DNA of 64,000 bases, taken from the NCBI RefSeq assembly GCF_024362695.1, contig NC_065422.1:9113534-9177533 (forward strand), given 5' to 3'. The notes under the pieces are model-generated. The model had not been told where the DNA came from. It made no database searches and saw only the letters and a list, made by a program, of their open reading frames with translations. This DNA is from Pectinophora gossypiella (lineage: Eukaryota; Arthropoda; Insecta; Lepidoptera; Gelechiidae). Shown in pieces: positions 9,806 through 20,567 of the stretch. Position 1 is the stretch's first letter; every line of letters begins with the position of its first letter. The translations under genes and the position numbers were made by a program.

Positions 9806-10149
9806 CTAATTTATAATAAATTATTTAAGCTAGCGGGGTTGTTTATTTATTTAACAACCCTAAACGTTTCGATTGTTTTGCTAGCTGCACCAGCTTAGCT
9901 AAGCAACACAATACAATGCCGTTGGTAACATACTTTACCCAACGACCTTCAAGAAAAAACTTAACGATTTTAACTAACAACATTCCTGTGCTAGGCAATT
10001 GAACGTTGCTAACTACAACCGCAATGCTCCCTGTTTACAAACCCGAGAATTTGAAGTAAATGAATTACCGACGTTTGGTCACGCGACCCTTGCAACATAA
10101 CTTGAAAACATAAATAGCCTATGTACGTCCCACTGCTTCTTCATGTTAT
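9806..10149. other. No gene seen
   Basis: Unrecognised AT-rich sequence. Confidence 0.4.
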
Positions 10150-10345
10150 CGTGTGGGTTGTGAGGTGGAATACCAGGCTCATCAGCCCTGGTGTCAGGGT
10201 TATCATTGAGCCGCCAAAGGCCCCTGACATGGCTCATATAACGACCACATGCCTACATCAGTAAGTCAGTCCCACCGCTGGGCACAGGCCTCCCCTGAGT
10301 CTACCGAAGGGGGTATGGAGCATGCTCCATCGCGAATCACGCTTC
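10150..10345 (-). mobile_element. SINE-2 3' end abutting a SINE-4 3' end
   Basis: 10150-10265 matches the SINE-2 3' region (GTGTGGGTTGTGAGGTGGAA, CCCCTGACATGGCTCAT). It passes directly into SINE-4 3' sequence (CACCGCTGGGCACAGGCC, GGAGCATGCTCCA). Either a nested truncation or a chimeric retroposon. Confidence 0.7.
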
Positions 10346-10417
10346 TACAACATTTGCAAATGTTTTTTTTTTTATATTGGCTAATGCCCTTTACGTCGCT
10401 CTTGATTGAACAAACGT

Positions 10418-10510
10418 ACCCCCGGAGAGAAGTAGGTGTGTATCTGTGTATACTATACATCTCTGTCGACCCCTTCGGGGATACCAGCCTGATGCAATGT
10501 TTATGTTACG
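10418..10510 (+). repeat. REP2 interspersed repeat
   Basis: Contains GTAGGTGTGTATCTGTGTAT and CCTTCGGGGATACCAGCCTG. Related copies lie at about 8035, 12415, 20035 and 21685 (plus) and 6150 and 33660 (minus). The consensus ends in TTATG repeats. Class unknown. Confidence 0.6.
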
Positions 10511-10722
10511 TATGGAAACAAATTGTGTCTCTTACAACGTAAGCCTTCCAAAATATAGACTGATTATAACAATGGCACGTCTGTCCGTGCACGTGACAGA
10601 TGGTCATTACCACGCATAAAGGACGTCATCGGTATACGTCCTGTGATGTACCGTTCCCGAGAATATTCCCAAAGTGGTAAAACCTCTTTAATAGTATGGA
10701 CACTGACAGCTTTTTGTTTCTT

Positions 10723-10868
10723 GTACGATCACGAGCATTAATTATAACACTTTGGTACCATGTCACATTATCTTTTTTGACAAATTGAACTGTAATTCTC
10801 GCTAAATGTCAAATATGTTAGTGCGACAGAGTCCTAAAGTGGGTACATTATATTGCTCATGACTGTAC
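10723..10868. mobile_element. MITE-B, complete
   Basis: GTACGATCACGAGCA at the left faces TGCTCATGACTGTAC at the right, an imperfect 15-bp TIR. The interior TGACAAATTGAACTGTA and GTGCGACAGAGTCC is shared with 11883-11978, 34221-34368, 45017-45142 and 47105-47256. Confidence 0.8.
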
Positions 10869-11334
10869 CTTGATCTTATCTGCCTAAAGGCTAGGTAATA
10901 TAGCTCTTTTTACGTGATTTTTTACTACTGGGAATATTTCCAAAGTGGGAACATTCCCGGGAACAGCATATAACTAAGTACGTCATCACAATTCTCGAAT
11001 TAAATACGTCACATTGGTCTCCGTGGGATTACATTGAGCAACTACGGCTATTTTCAGCAAACCATTTGCGTCATTACCGTATTGAGAAGAGGCTTAGCAA
11101 TTTAAGGTCATTTGGTAATTGAAATTTGAAATAAGAATAAGGAAAAAGGTTTTTTAAGTGAAAAGGTCAAAAAGGGCACAAATATTTTTAGTAAAAATTA
11201 AAGCGTGTTCGAGTTAATTATTTGATAATTTAGAAGAATTTGAAACTTAGCAGTGTTCAAGAAATCTAGATTTTAATTTTACATGTTGATTTTAGAATAC
11301 TTTCAGACAATGTAAATAATTATATATTTTTTTA
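10869..11334. other. No gene seen
   Basis: AT-rich unrecognised sequence. Confidence 0.4.
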
Positions 11335-11530
11335 TACATACATGAACTCACGTTCGTAACCCCTAAAGGGGTGGGCAATGCCACAGTAATCAGAAGACAA
11401 TTATAGATCTTGATACGAAGTTCTAAGGTCGATATGATGAACCGTATAGTGATTGGTGATCAGCCTTTCGCTCATTACAATGGTTCACTAAGTTCGGACA
11501 CAATCCCTCTGTCGGTTTTGTTACCTACCT
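11335..11530 (+). repeat. REP3 interspersed repeat
   Basis: Contains AACCCCTAAAGGGGTGGGCA, AATCAGAAGACAA, GGTGATCAGCC and GACACAATCCCTCTGTCGG. The same block order is found near 15280 and 33447. At 15280 and 36675 such blocks adjoin LINE coding sequence, so REP3 may be part of a LINE 3' region. Confidence 0.65.
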
Positions 11531-11882
11531 GATAGCCCGAAAAATTCTTGCGGATACTGAAATCGTACTAAAATATATCACTTGTGAAACCACCTTGAGG
11601 CCTCGTGTCTGAGAAAATAATTAAGATAAGTACCTTGATGCCGAGGTAATAGATGTTTTCAAATTAAAGTTTTTAATGAAATTGAATACTTTTGATGGGA
11701 AAATCCATTTTAAAATTGTGTAGTTAGGCTAGGTACAAAATCGCGAGCGTTTGCTGTATAAATAAGATAAAAATAATAATAAGTAAGTTTATGGAAACCA
11801 AGAGACCTGATAGGTATCTAATTTTGTAAAAGAAACTGCTATTTATAAACTGATATTTGTATATATATATATATAATATAAC

Positions 11883-11978
11883 ATATTTGACATTTAGTGA
11901 GACTTACAGTTCAATTTGTCAAAAAAGTTAATGTGACATGGTACCAAGGTGTATACATATTAATGCTCGTGACCGTAC
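11883..11978. mobile_element. MITE-B, truncated
   Basis: Right part of MITE-B ending TGCTCGTGACCGTAC; the opposite TIR is missing. It is followed after 7 bp by MITE-A. Confidence 0.75.
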
Positions 11979-11985
11979 TGGTACG

Positions 11986-12171
11986 GGGTGTAAATGACAC
12001 CGTAACGAATACTGAGGGGGATGATTCAACTCATTATTTTGAGTTAATATCAAGTGGAATTTTTGATCGCAAAAGTATAGAATTGAATATAATAAAAAAA
12101 ACTAAAAAAGACATGAATTTTGCGACGGAAAATGCCACTTGATATTAACTCAGAATCATGGTCTAAATCAC
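11986..12171. mobile_element. MITE-A, right end missing
   Basis: Left TIR GTGTAAATGACACCGTAACG, then inverted arms (GAGTTAATATCAAGTGGAAT against CCACTTGATATTAACTCAGA). The terminal GATGTCACTAACAC segment on the right is lost. Confidence 0.75.
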
Positions 12172-12819
12172 TTATTATGAATCAATGTCCTATATAATTT
12201 TCTTTTCTTTTAAATTACCTGTATAATTGTATTTGTATAATTTAGTTATCTACCTAAACGATTACGCTGTCTTACACTGCAAATGTTGTGTGCACCTATA
12301 ATTGATGATGAATAATTGACCTAAAGCTGATGTAACTTTTATTTTATTGTATGTTTTATTATACGTATAAACTGTTGGTGCACCTTTTTTAAATAGATTC
12401 CCCCCCCTTTACATGGACTTAAACATAGCTGACGGGGAGTAGGTGCATATACTATACACCTCTGCTTACCCCTTCGGGTTCACAGGCGTTATGCTCTGTT
12501 ATTATATTATTCTACAACTAAAACTGTATAACAAACAACACGAGCAATTATCTGAAATACTTATTCAAAATGAGGTGTTTCACACACTTCGCAGAAGTCA
12601 GTCAGTCAGTAGTCGACAGTTCCGTGACTCGAACAAATTAGCGGGAACAGAGGAGAAAGTTTAATTACACTGTGTGGGCGAGGCTGATATCAGCTGTTTG
12701 TTCGCAAGGTCAGATGGTATTATAACGATTAATTAAACCTAGTAATTAGTGGCTGAAGTATCTACTTACATACGATTCTAGGTATCCTCCGTTCGCGTGC
12801 ACTATTTTTATAACGTATC
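12172..12819. other. No gene; REP2 copy
   Basis: A plus-strand REP2 copy lies at about 12415-12500 (GACTTAAACATAGCTGACGG). The frame at 12443-12664 crosses it and is not a gene. The remainder is unrecognised. Confidence 0.45.
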
Positions 12820-13005
12820 AAGCAAGAAAATCACTTTGTGATCACTAGTTTGGTTAGGACATTACAGGCTGATCACCTGATTGTCCAAAAGTAAGTAGTC
12901 GTTACATGAGTCATGTCAGGGGCCTATGGCGGGGTAGTAATAACCCTGACACTAGGGTTGATGGGGTTGATAATCCACCTCATAATCCACATGATAGAAG
13001 ACAAT
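12820..13005 (+). mobile_element. SINE-2, 5'-truncated with core deletion
   Basis: Begins at AATCACTTTGTGATC without the tRNA head. It jumps from GATTGTCCAAAAGTAAG to GTAGTCGTTACATGAGTCAT, so the shared CTTCGGAAGGCACG core is missing. Confidence 0.8.
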
Positions 13006-13379
13006 ACAGAAGACACCACATTGTATTTTTGGAAATAAAAACTTATTATTATTAAGACGTATCAATCAGTGTAAGACCGCCCTGCAAAGTATCCGATGTG
13101 CGTCCTTGGATTTGAGCAAGAAATATTGTCTGTTGCGAACTCTTCGCAGATTTTATAATCTTTTCACTTTTTTTTTTATATTTCTTCTTTTTTGACAACG
13201 TTTTGTATATCTTGGTTTTGTTTTTGTGCTTACGTCTTGTTCTTGTTGGTGAAAATACAATAAAAATCTCTCTCTCTCTCTCAAGCTTAGTATTTGTTAT
13301 TCATTCATATAGTAATACAGTCCACATCAGCTACTTAAACTTTAAATTGCTTTGTTAATGATATTATTGTTAACACTAT

Positions 13380-13492
13380 CACGTTGGTTTAATAGAAAGC
13401 TCAGCGAGGTTGGGTACTTAGTTCATCTTGCGATTATATACCTCTGACAATCCTAATTGAGATATAGTCATGAGCTTATGTTATGTTATATA
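13380..13492 (+). repeat. REP1 interspersed repeat
   Basis: Matches the REP1 3' two thirds: AATAGAAAGCTCAGCGAGG, GGTACTTAGTTCATCTTGCG and GATATAGTCATGAGCTTATG, with a TTATG-repeat tail. Most REP1 copies in the window lie on the plus strand. Confidence 0.7.
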
Positions 13493-14227
13493 ATACAAAT
13501 ATTTTGCTATAAACACAATTTGAAATTTCCAAATACATTTAAAGTTTAGGTGGGTAAATACATTACACTTCGATTGATCGATCACTTTGTATGTAATATT
13601 TGTCGACGTACTTACTTAAAGTTACTGGGTAATACATATTATATTCTCAAATTATGTAGTTCCAAGTCAGTGTGGTTGAGATTTTTGCACCAAAAGCTGA
13701 ATTACGTGTAAATATTGGATTTATTCGGTATTGCTTTCAGACCGACTTATGTACAATGTACTTATATATCTTGGGGTTTGATAGCGTTTGCCTCTCCATA
13801 TGTTTATCCTTGATACCGTGTATGTGATCCCTAAATACAATTTTCGGTTTTATAGTTATAGTTCTATGGTTATACTCTTCAGCGCTACCCATTTATCCAG
13901 CCACGTAGTTAATGCTATCTGCGGCAAATCTACAATAAGTAAAAAACAACAGTAGGTTGAATATTTTGGTATAACGTTTTATTTTTAATACAAAATCCTT
14001 AGCGTTTATATCGCATTTAGATCGTTTCAAAATATTTTGTATTAATTTCTTTGATTAAGCCTTTGTATTACTCCATCTTTCAAACAGACCCTGATTACGT
14101 TACCTGAATAAATTATTAACCGAATTTGAAATACACTGTAGAACCACCTAAATAAAGATTTTATCTATCTATCTTATCCTTCGCAGATTCGAATTTCGCA
14201 GCACGGGCCAAAACCAATGATTTTAGA
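13493..14227. other. No gene; LINE tail remnants
   Basis: 13880-13945 (CCATTTATCCAGCCACGTAG) resembles 53998-54055. 14095-14172 ends AATAAAGATTTTATCTATCTATC, a plausible LINE tail. Nothing else recognised. A (CT)n run at about 13267 lies just upstream. Confidence 0.4.
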
Positions 14228-14237
14228 TTTTTTTGAT

Positions 14238-14570
14238 CTTCTTCTTCTATCGTGTGGGTTTTGAGGCGAATTACTAACCTCATCAACCCTGGTATCAGGG
14301 TTACTATTGAGCCGCCAAAGGCCCCTGACATGACTCATTTATAACGACTACGTACTTACACAGTAAGTAGTAACCGGGACCAACGGCTTAACGTGCCTTC
14401 CGAAGCACGGATCGTATTACTTTCGGACAATCAGGTGGTCAGCCTGTAATGTCCTAACCAAACTAGGGACCACAAAGTAATTTTTGTGATATGTCCCCAC
14501 TGGGAATCGAATCCAGGACCTCCGGATCGTGAGTCCAACGCTCAACCACTGGACCACAGAGGCCGTTTAT
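14238..14570 (-). mobile_element. SINE-2, full length
   Basis: Minus-strand copy with the tRNA-like head at the right (GGTCCAGTGGTTGAGCGTTG read on the minus strand), the core CGTGCTTCGGAAGGCACG and a GAAGAAG tail at the left. Flanked by TTTTTTTGAT at 14228-14237 and 14571-14580, a 10-bp duplication made less certain by its T-run. Confidence 0.88.
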
Positions 14571-14587
14571 TTTTTTTGATTATCATA

Positions 14588-14792
14588 GCAGTGAAGACAA
14601 ACATCGTAAGGAAACCCACATTCCCGAGAAATGCGCTTCGGAGGTATGTGCCCTAACCTGTAATGGGCTGGGTTTCCTTCACGGGTTAGAGGTCAGATAG
14701 ACAGTCGCTTCTATAAAAAAGTGGACCTGTCAAATCTTTAGGTTAAATAAGCGGATTCTATAAAAAATGGGACAATGCTAGGGAGATGATAA
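14588..14792 (+). mobile_element. SINE-3, 5'-truncated
   Basis: Begins near the conserved AACATCGTAAGGAAACCCAC segment and runs to GGGACAATGCTAGGGAGATG. The tRNA-like head is absent. It directly abuts the duplicated ORF unit at 14793. Confidence 0.8.
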
Positions 14793-15064
14793 ATGATATG
14801 GATGTAACTATCTGAGATAAATAAATATATAATAATAATGTGGAAGCAGAAAACTAAGCCAGATCGGCAAACAGGAGAGTACTATGAATATGAACAATGG
14901 CTTTATTCGGCAAATATGGACGTTCATGTCTTTGCATATGACATCTGCAAATTGAGGACGTGGCAACAGCCAGAACGGTTGGATGTGCTCCCTGCATTCA
15001 TTAAAGTATGTCGAATTAAAATTGTTGTAGTTATCTTTAGGAGTACATCTCAAATAGTATCAAA
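14793..15064 (+). repeat. Duplicated 272-bp unit with an open frame
   Basis: This unit is roughly 90-95% identical to 61694-61965 on the opposite strand. Homology starts at ATGATATGGATGTAAC and ends at TAGTATCAAAA. On the plus strand it carries an open frame from ATGTGGAAGCAG whose product includes YYEYEQWLYSANMDVHVFAY and LRTWQQPERLDVLPAFIKV. A donor-like AAAGTATGT follows that segment. In the other copy the same frame has a stop at the Glu codon of TGEYY. I do not recognise the protein. It could be a captured exon or an unknown transposon fragment. Confidence 0.6.
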
Positions 15065-15279
15065 ATTGTTTTTTTACAACCAGTTTTGGCTACTTTATAT
15101 AGTTTCTTTAGAAAATAATGTTGTAAGTATTTAACTTCATGTACGAAATTTTAATGGCGCATCGAACAGTCTCTTTATGTCAAGGAAGCGATAAAGTCTA
15201 GACTCACACAATAACGCGATCGTAAATTCGGGGTAAAGTGGCCGCTTCATTGGTAACGCCTGTTTGGTTACATTTTGTG

Positions 15280-15735
15280 TCCAACATAATTCACGCCCAT
15301 AACCCTTAATGGGGTGGGCAGAGACGCAAGTTTAAAATTACAACTTGCAGCCAATTTTGAGTCCTGGTATGAATATGATAAGCACAACGATGACAGGTGA
15401 TCAGCCCATCGTCCATATAATGATCCATCATAATGGAAAGGACACAAATAATCAGTTTTACGACAAGCTCGGAACGATAACTAAACTACTTCTTATATTA
15501 CTAGGAGTCGAAGTGGTCGCCATGGCCGAAATCGATCGGAGATCATCATCCTTTACGCAACGCTACTGGAAGGAAGGGGAAGACCAAGAAGAACTTACAT
15601 GAACCAAATTAAAGAGAAAGCGAACGTCGTGTCATTTAAAGAAGTCAAATAATTGGCCTTTAATAGGCGAGAATGGAGACTGCTACACCGAAAAGCGCGT
15701 GGCTCTTAAACTAATGATGATGGAATATCCTCAAT
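15280..15735 (+). mobile_element. LINE 3' remnant with REP3 block
   Basis: REP3-like sequence at 15280-15450 (ATAACCCTTAATGGGGTGGG, GGTGATCAGCCC) is followed by a broken coding segment reading GRPRxTYMNQIKEKANVVSFKEVK, stop, then REWRLLHRKARGS. The GRPR and WR.L spacing is typical of the C-terminus of RTE-like reverse transcriptases. The related copy at 36675-36945 is less broken. Confidence 0.65.
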
Positions 15736-18337
15736 AAGCTTCAAAATTTGAAGAATTATTATTCCACTGAAGAGTAAAAGCCACTCTTCTTATCTTCGTC
15801 TTTTCTTTCATTTCTTCTCTCTCTGTTTGACAGACTTATTTTAGTAGTGGCGTCGTACCTGTAACAAAAGCAAAATTATCGTCAGAAAACTCATATGTGA
15901 CATAGCAATAATTTAGAAACTCGAACACGATTATAACATTGGGATATAGTTTGAAATAATATAAAGCCTCACAGATTATTTTATACCATACTTCCAATTA
16001 TCCTTTTAATATATACGTCCCATCTACATCACAATTCAAGTTCCATATGAACTACCAAATTCTTCCGTCACGACTATGGCAACGGCATTTCCCCCCCGCT
16101 CTTTTGGTTTCCCATTCGTTTACCCTCCCCCTTCTTTTGTGACGCCAAACGCCCCACTAGCCTGCAGACCGGCAGCCAATTGGGCCAAGGACCCCCCTTC
16201 CCCCACTTAATTATTATCACTGTCGGCCACAATACCGGTGTTTCCGTGGGGATTGTGAAAAACTGCGAACGTTTCGGCATGTTCCACGTGCAAGCCAGAT
16301 TACAGGGTATTACGGCTGTAATGGACTGGTGCCAGCGGATCTGTAATTGTAATTTTCTGTAATATGCGTGACATAACACGTTCGGGTTTTATACCATGTG
16401 GGTGAAAAGTATTGGTCCTGTGCATGGCGTCGTCCTAATAAAGAGTTCAGTTTTGTTGCGTCTAACCTACGTGATAGGCGTAATAGAAGCAATTTGGACT
16501 TACGATGTAAACATAAAAAAAAAGTTTCTATATAAATTGTAACGCCGTTTGTCAAAAAAAAAGTGTGTAAACATCTATAAGTAATGTTTATTGAAAATAA
16601 ATGGTGCTTAAACGGAAAAAATAAGGTCGTCTTTGCTCTGGCACTTACGAAATTATCAGTCTTCTAATATTCATCCGAGAAAGATAGGAAACTCTACTAA
16701 GCAATATTCAATTAACAGGTAAATATTTGTAAGGAAAATTATACATTAAATTGGATTTATCCTCATTCCATTCCCTTCTCTACCTACAAAACGTTTTAAA
16801 TATAGTCAGTCTTATATTCCATGTAATGTATAATGTACAAAAATTTACGTAATAAGAGAATACACATATCTTTACATTCATATGTATGGCTTTTTAAAAC
16901 TAGTTTTACTTTTTTTTAACTATATAATCACGCATAATTCTAGAGTTTTCTTTATTCATGACCTCGCGTCTCACCAGGACGACCAGGACACTGCTCCCCG
17001 ATCTAACTATACGTATTATTTATATTAGAGCCATAATATTACTGAATTTCCGCTAAGATGATAATTGCGTTCAACGACCTTATTCCCACTCCATTGGGAA
17101 TATAATTACCTCCCATTAAAAGCTTTTGTTGAGAAGTAAATAAACGATAGGAGACTTATCATTACTGCGAAGTGCTATTAATAAACCAATGAGTTTTGAA
17201 CAACGAATACACTGCACTAATTGAATGGTAGAAATAAATAGGTATCTAACTTAACGTAAAATAACCTATTTTGCCTTGATTATGATACAAAGTTTGTATG
17301 TTCCAAGTGAAGGATTGTGTGATTTCATATAATTATGATGAAACATTATATATGGGCGAAGAAAATCATCTCCATCATGGAAATTCTCATTAATAAGTTC
17401 TCTATCGATGTTTACGACATACCCGGGTGACAATTAGCTAAGTTGAACATCTTCTGTGTGTATTCTAGTCTCCCCTGATCCAGTACAAAAACAAACTTTA
17501 CATTTTAAGAAAGGAAGAAATAGACTAGACCGTATAAAACACAACATAGACAGGACCTAAAACTTAATACATATTCCTAGTAGTTGCTATTGTATCGTTG
17601 TTCACAATAGCTGTCTATTACACCCCAGGACACGAAGTGTGACCAAGTTTGGCTTTACTTGGACTTGTTGATAGTACGCCGCAGTGCGCTACGACGCAAC
17701 TTGCAGTTTGGAGATTCTATTACAAATACACAGATTACTTAATAGTTACTACGTAGCAGATAAATCGCACAGTATAAAATTTTCTATATCTACCACGATA
17801 GGTAATAAATATAAACTTAACGTCTGTGTGATTTCATCGGCGGCTGCTTGCATGCTAAAATGTGCCTAAACACTAAAGCATACAGTTGTGAGGGATCCGC
17901 ATCGCGCGATCTGACTAGGCCGCAGACGGCCCGAGGCGGCCCAAACTCCCGTAAGAAACGGTAGAAGTACGTCCATGGAATGACGCAGCATAGTCTAAAA
18001 GACAACTGACTACAACCTGACCTGCAATTACACTTTAAATTTGCTCGCTTAATTTGACAACAAGACACAAAACATTGGACTCGCTTCCAGCTCGAAAAAG
18101 ATGCAAAAAAATAATTACAACACCGTTATGCATTAATTATTAACGTAGTTTTTTAAGTTGCTTATCACTAACCAAGTTGTTCTAAATAAATGAGTTTTAT
18201 TTTAAATATTTAAAGCTTTCTTTGATTTCCTAACAACCCTATATAAATAACCAATCTCTACGTCATACATATTTTAAACAATCTACCTTCTAAGACCCTA
18301 CATAATTTACGTATACAGCTTAAAAAAGGACTTTGGT
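15736..18337. other. No gene seen in 2.6 kb
   Basis: One of the longest repeat-poor stretches. Only unrecognised AT-rich sequence is visible, with a local GC-rich patch at 17880-17960. The short frames at 16074-16555 and 17684-18068 overlap on both strands and show no motif. Conserved noncoding DNA cannot be excluded by eye. Confidence 0.45.
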
Positions 18338-18601
18338 TCATGAATGCATGGGATTAACTGTCTGAGAACTGATATTAGGCAGCAAAATTACTCAATAGTA
18401 TAACAATATTTTGTTTATTTATTTTTTAAAAGAACGTCTAGGGCCCTGTGGCGGGGTTTTCCTGCAGCTTCTTTTCCCCGGCTATACAGGTTGTGAGAAG
18501 CTGCAGTAGTTTTAGGCGGATGAGACGTTTGTTATGTAAAAAATGATGATTCAAATTGTTACTATGTTACCTACTGAATAAAGATATTTTTGAATTTGAA
18601 T
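18338..18601 (+). mobile_element. CR1-like LINE 3' end, 5'-truncated
   Basis: Begins at the last codons of the LINE frame (ATGAATGCATGGGATTAA) and continues through the same 3' UTR as the minus-strand LINE at 62286-63939. Shared landmarks are CTGATATTAGGCAGC, CTATACAGGTTGTGAGAAGC and ACTGAATAAAGATATTTTTG. It ends in TTTGAA-type repeats. Confidence 0.9.
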
Positions 18602-20437
18602 ACCTAAAATAAATTTTCTTAAAATTGGTCAGCGAAGATGTCGTTTTGGCGGATATAATTATGGAAATCTTCCGAAATAACGCAGAGCATATAATATCTC
18701 CTGCCGAAAGTTCTCACCTAGCGCAGCAGTTAGCGCAGTTTTATTGGTGCACTGTGTTTGAAATATGGATAAGTGATGGTGAGGAACGTGCAGGAATCGA
18801 ACGAAGTTAACATCATTGAGGAAATGCCTTTAGATATAAGGCAAAGCTAAAACGAACTTGGCTTCGGCGATATTTTCAGAACTTGGGGTTCTTTTGTGAT
18901 CTTCACCATCATTAATTGAAGAGCCACGCTCTTGTCGGTGCAGCATTTTCCATGCTACTTTTAGGTAAAAATAGGGCAGTGGTTTCCCTCTTGCCTTCCG
19001 CCCTGCAGTACTGTGTCTGACGCAAGTAGGATGGCGCCCAGAGTAAGTATATTTAAAAGCCATACTAGGACTCCTGTCCTCCGCCTCTGAATAGTACTGA
19101 CACTTACTGCTGCCCTCTGTCAGGTTCCAAGTTACAGTGCCTGATCATTTACTTAAACTCTGAATATTTATAGATAAAGTATGTATATATTTTAATTTTA
19201 GCATAGTATTGCATTCGGAGTATTCTTTGAAAGTACACACCATAAAGTGGTGTGTACTCAAAACCAGCGAGCGAAAGGGGTGTGTCAGGATCGTAGTAAC
19301 TTTGCTGTTGTTTCTGCCTACCCTAACGGGAAATAGGCGTGATGTTAGTTAGAATTACAGGCCACAAAGATATAATTTTACGAGTTTACATATAATGTGG
19401 GTTCACGTAATAAAGAAGTAATTATAACAAGTTGAATTTGACTTTCACGCAACATTATAAAAGATGAACCTAATTAATAATCGTGGTTGTACATTAATTC
19501 CACCCAATCCATTCCTTATATGCTGTCGATTTTCAATTACACTGTGAGTATTTTCAAGTCAGAAGCAAAGATTTGGTTCGCGACTGTTCAAATTGATCAA
19601 AGGTCCCTCGAGTCAGCTGTTCGATGTAGGTCAATTAGATTGCCAATATGTTACCCAGATCTGATGCTACGTCGAAATTGAATGACTTTCAGTTTGAAGT
19701 GCTGATGCGATCAGTTTGCGTTATCCGTTTGTGTCATTGACCTAATGGTTTGTGTTGGCACTGTCGTTGTTCTTGGCAGATCTAAGGAACTTACTTAATT
19801 GTTTAGTTTCAAGTAGTTGACATGGGCTGGAAGCTCTAGAATGACTGGCTTTTTTACCTTTTGCGGATATGATAACTATGGTTTGAATCCTTGATAACCC
19901 TGTTCGGAGATCGCGTGACTTACATTTTAGTGTCACGGGTACGAATTCCGGCTTGAGCTCTAATCCACTGAATTCGACTTTGTAAGTTTGAATTCATGTT
20001 TAGATCACGGATAATTTATATCAGGTGGTTTCCAGGATTTGTGTCCGGTTAATGGCATTAGGCTCGGTATCTATTACATGGGCGATAAACAAAACACAGC
20101 TGGCGAAAAATGGGTGTATGTCCTCTACACCTCTGTCTACCCGCTTGGGAATACAGGCGTGATTACCTAGAAGGCATGTAGGCTGGTAAGACAGTGTTGC
20201 AACACAACACGTGAATGGGTTTGGAAATTTTCTTTCGGTTGTTATGTCAGCTCTGTTATGTTAGATATTAAAACATCTATTTCAGGAAATTACAACCCAC
20301 AACGATTCTCAAAAGGCCTTTATCCGCTTCGAGGAAGCACTTGGCATATTAATCTTGGATTTATATTAAACCATCTACTTGTTTCCTCCACCAAAGTATT
20401 ACACGTTAATTGAATTTATTCTGTGTCTTATCATAAA
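18602..20437. other. No gene; scattered repeat scraps
   Basis: Contains a perfect 11-bp hairpin AGTACACACCA/TGGTGTGTACT (19232-19258), an RTE-type 3' tail at 19285-19350 (GTGTCAGGATCG, GGGAAATAGGCGTGATG), a degenerate SINE-3 head at about 19905-19990 and a REP2 copy at about 20035-20175. No exon recognised. Confidence 0.5.
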
Positions 20438-20567
20438 GTCGCTGACGTCGCAAACAGACGTATCTGCAATTTTTTGCTAAAATAATTTATATCTTATTGA
20501 CAATTGCAAATGATGCAAATCAGATTCGCCAAAAATTTCAGATACGTCTGTTTGCGACGTCAGCGAC
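20438..20567. mobile_element. 130-bp MITE with perfect 29-bp TIRs
   Basis: The first 29 bases, beginning GTCGCTGACGTCGCAAAC, are perfectly inverted at 20539-20567 (...TTTGCGACGTCAGCGAC). The 72-bp interior is AT-rich and noncoding. ATAAA occurs next to both ends but is offset by one base on the right, so the target duplication is uncertain. I found no second copy in the window. Confidence 0.88.

Noticed and set aside
20438..20567. microRNA precursor
   Set aside because: Two perfectly paired 29-bp ends around a 72-bp loop fit a MITE better than a pre-miRNA with a short loop and mismatched stem.
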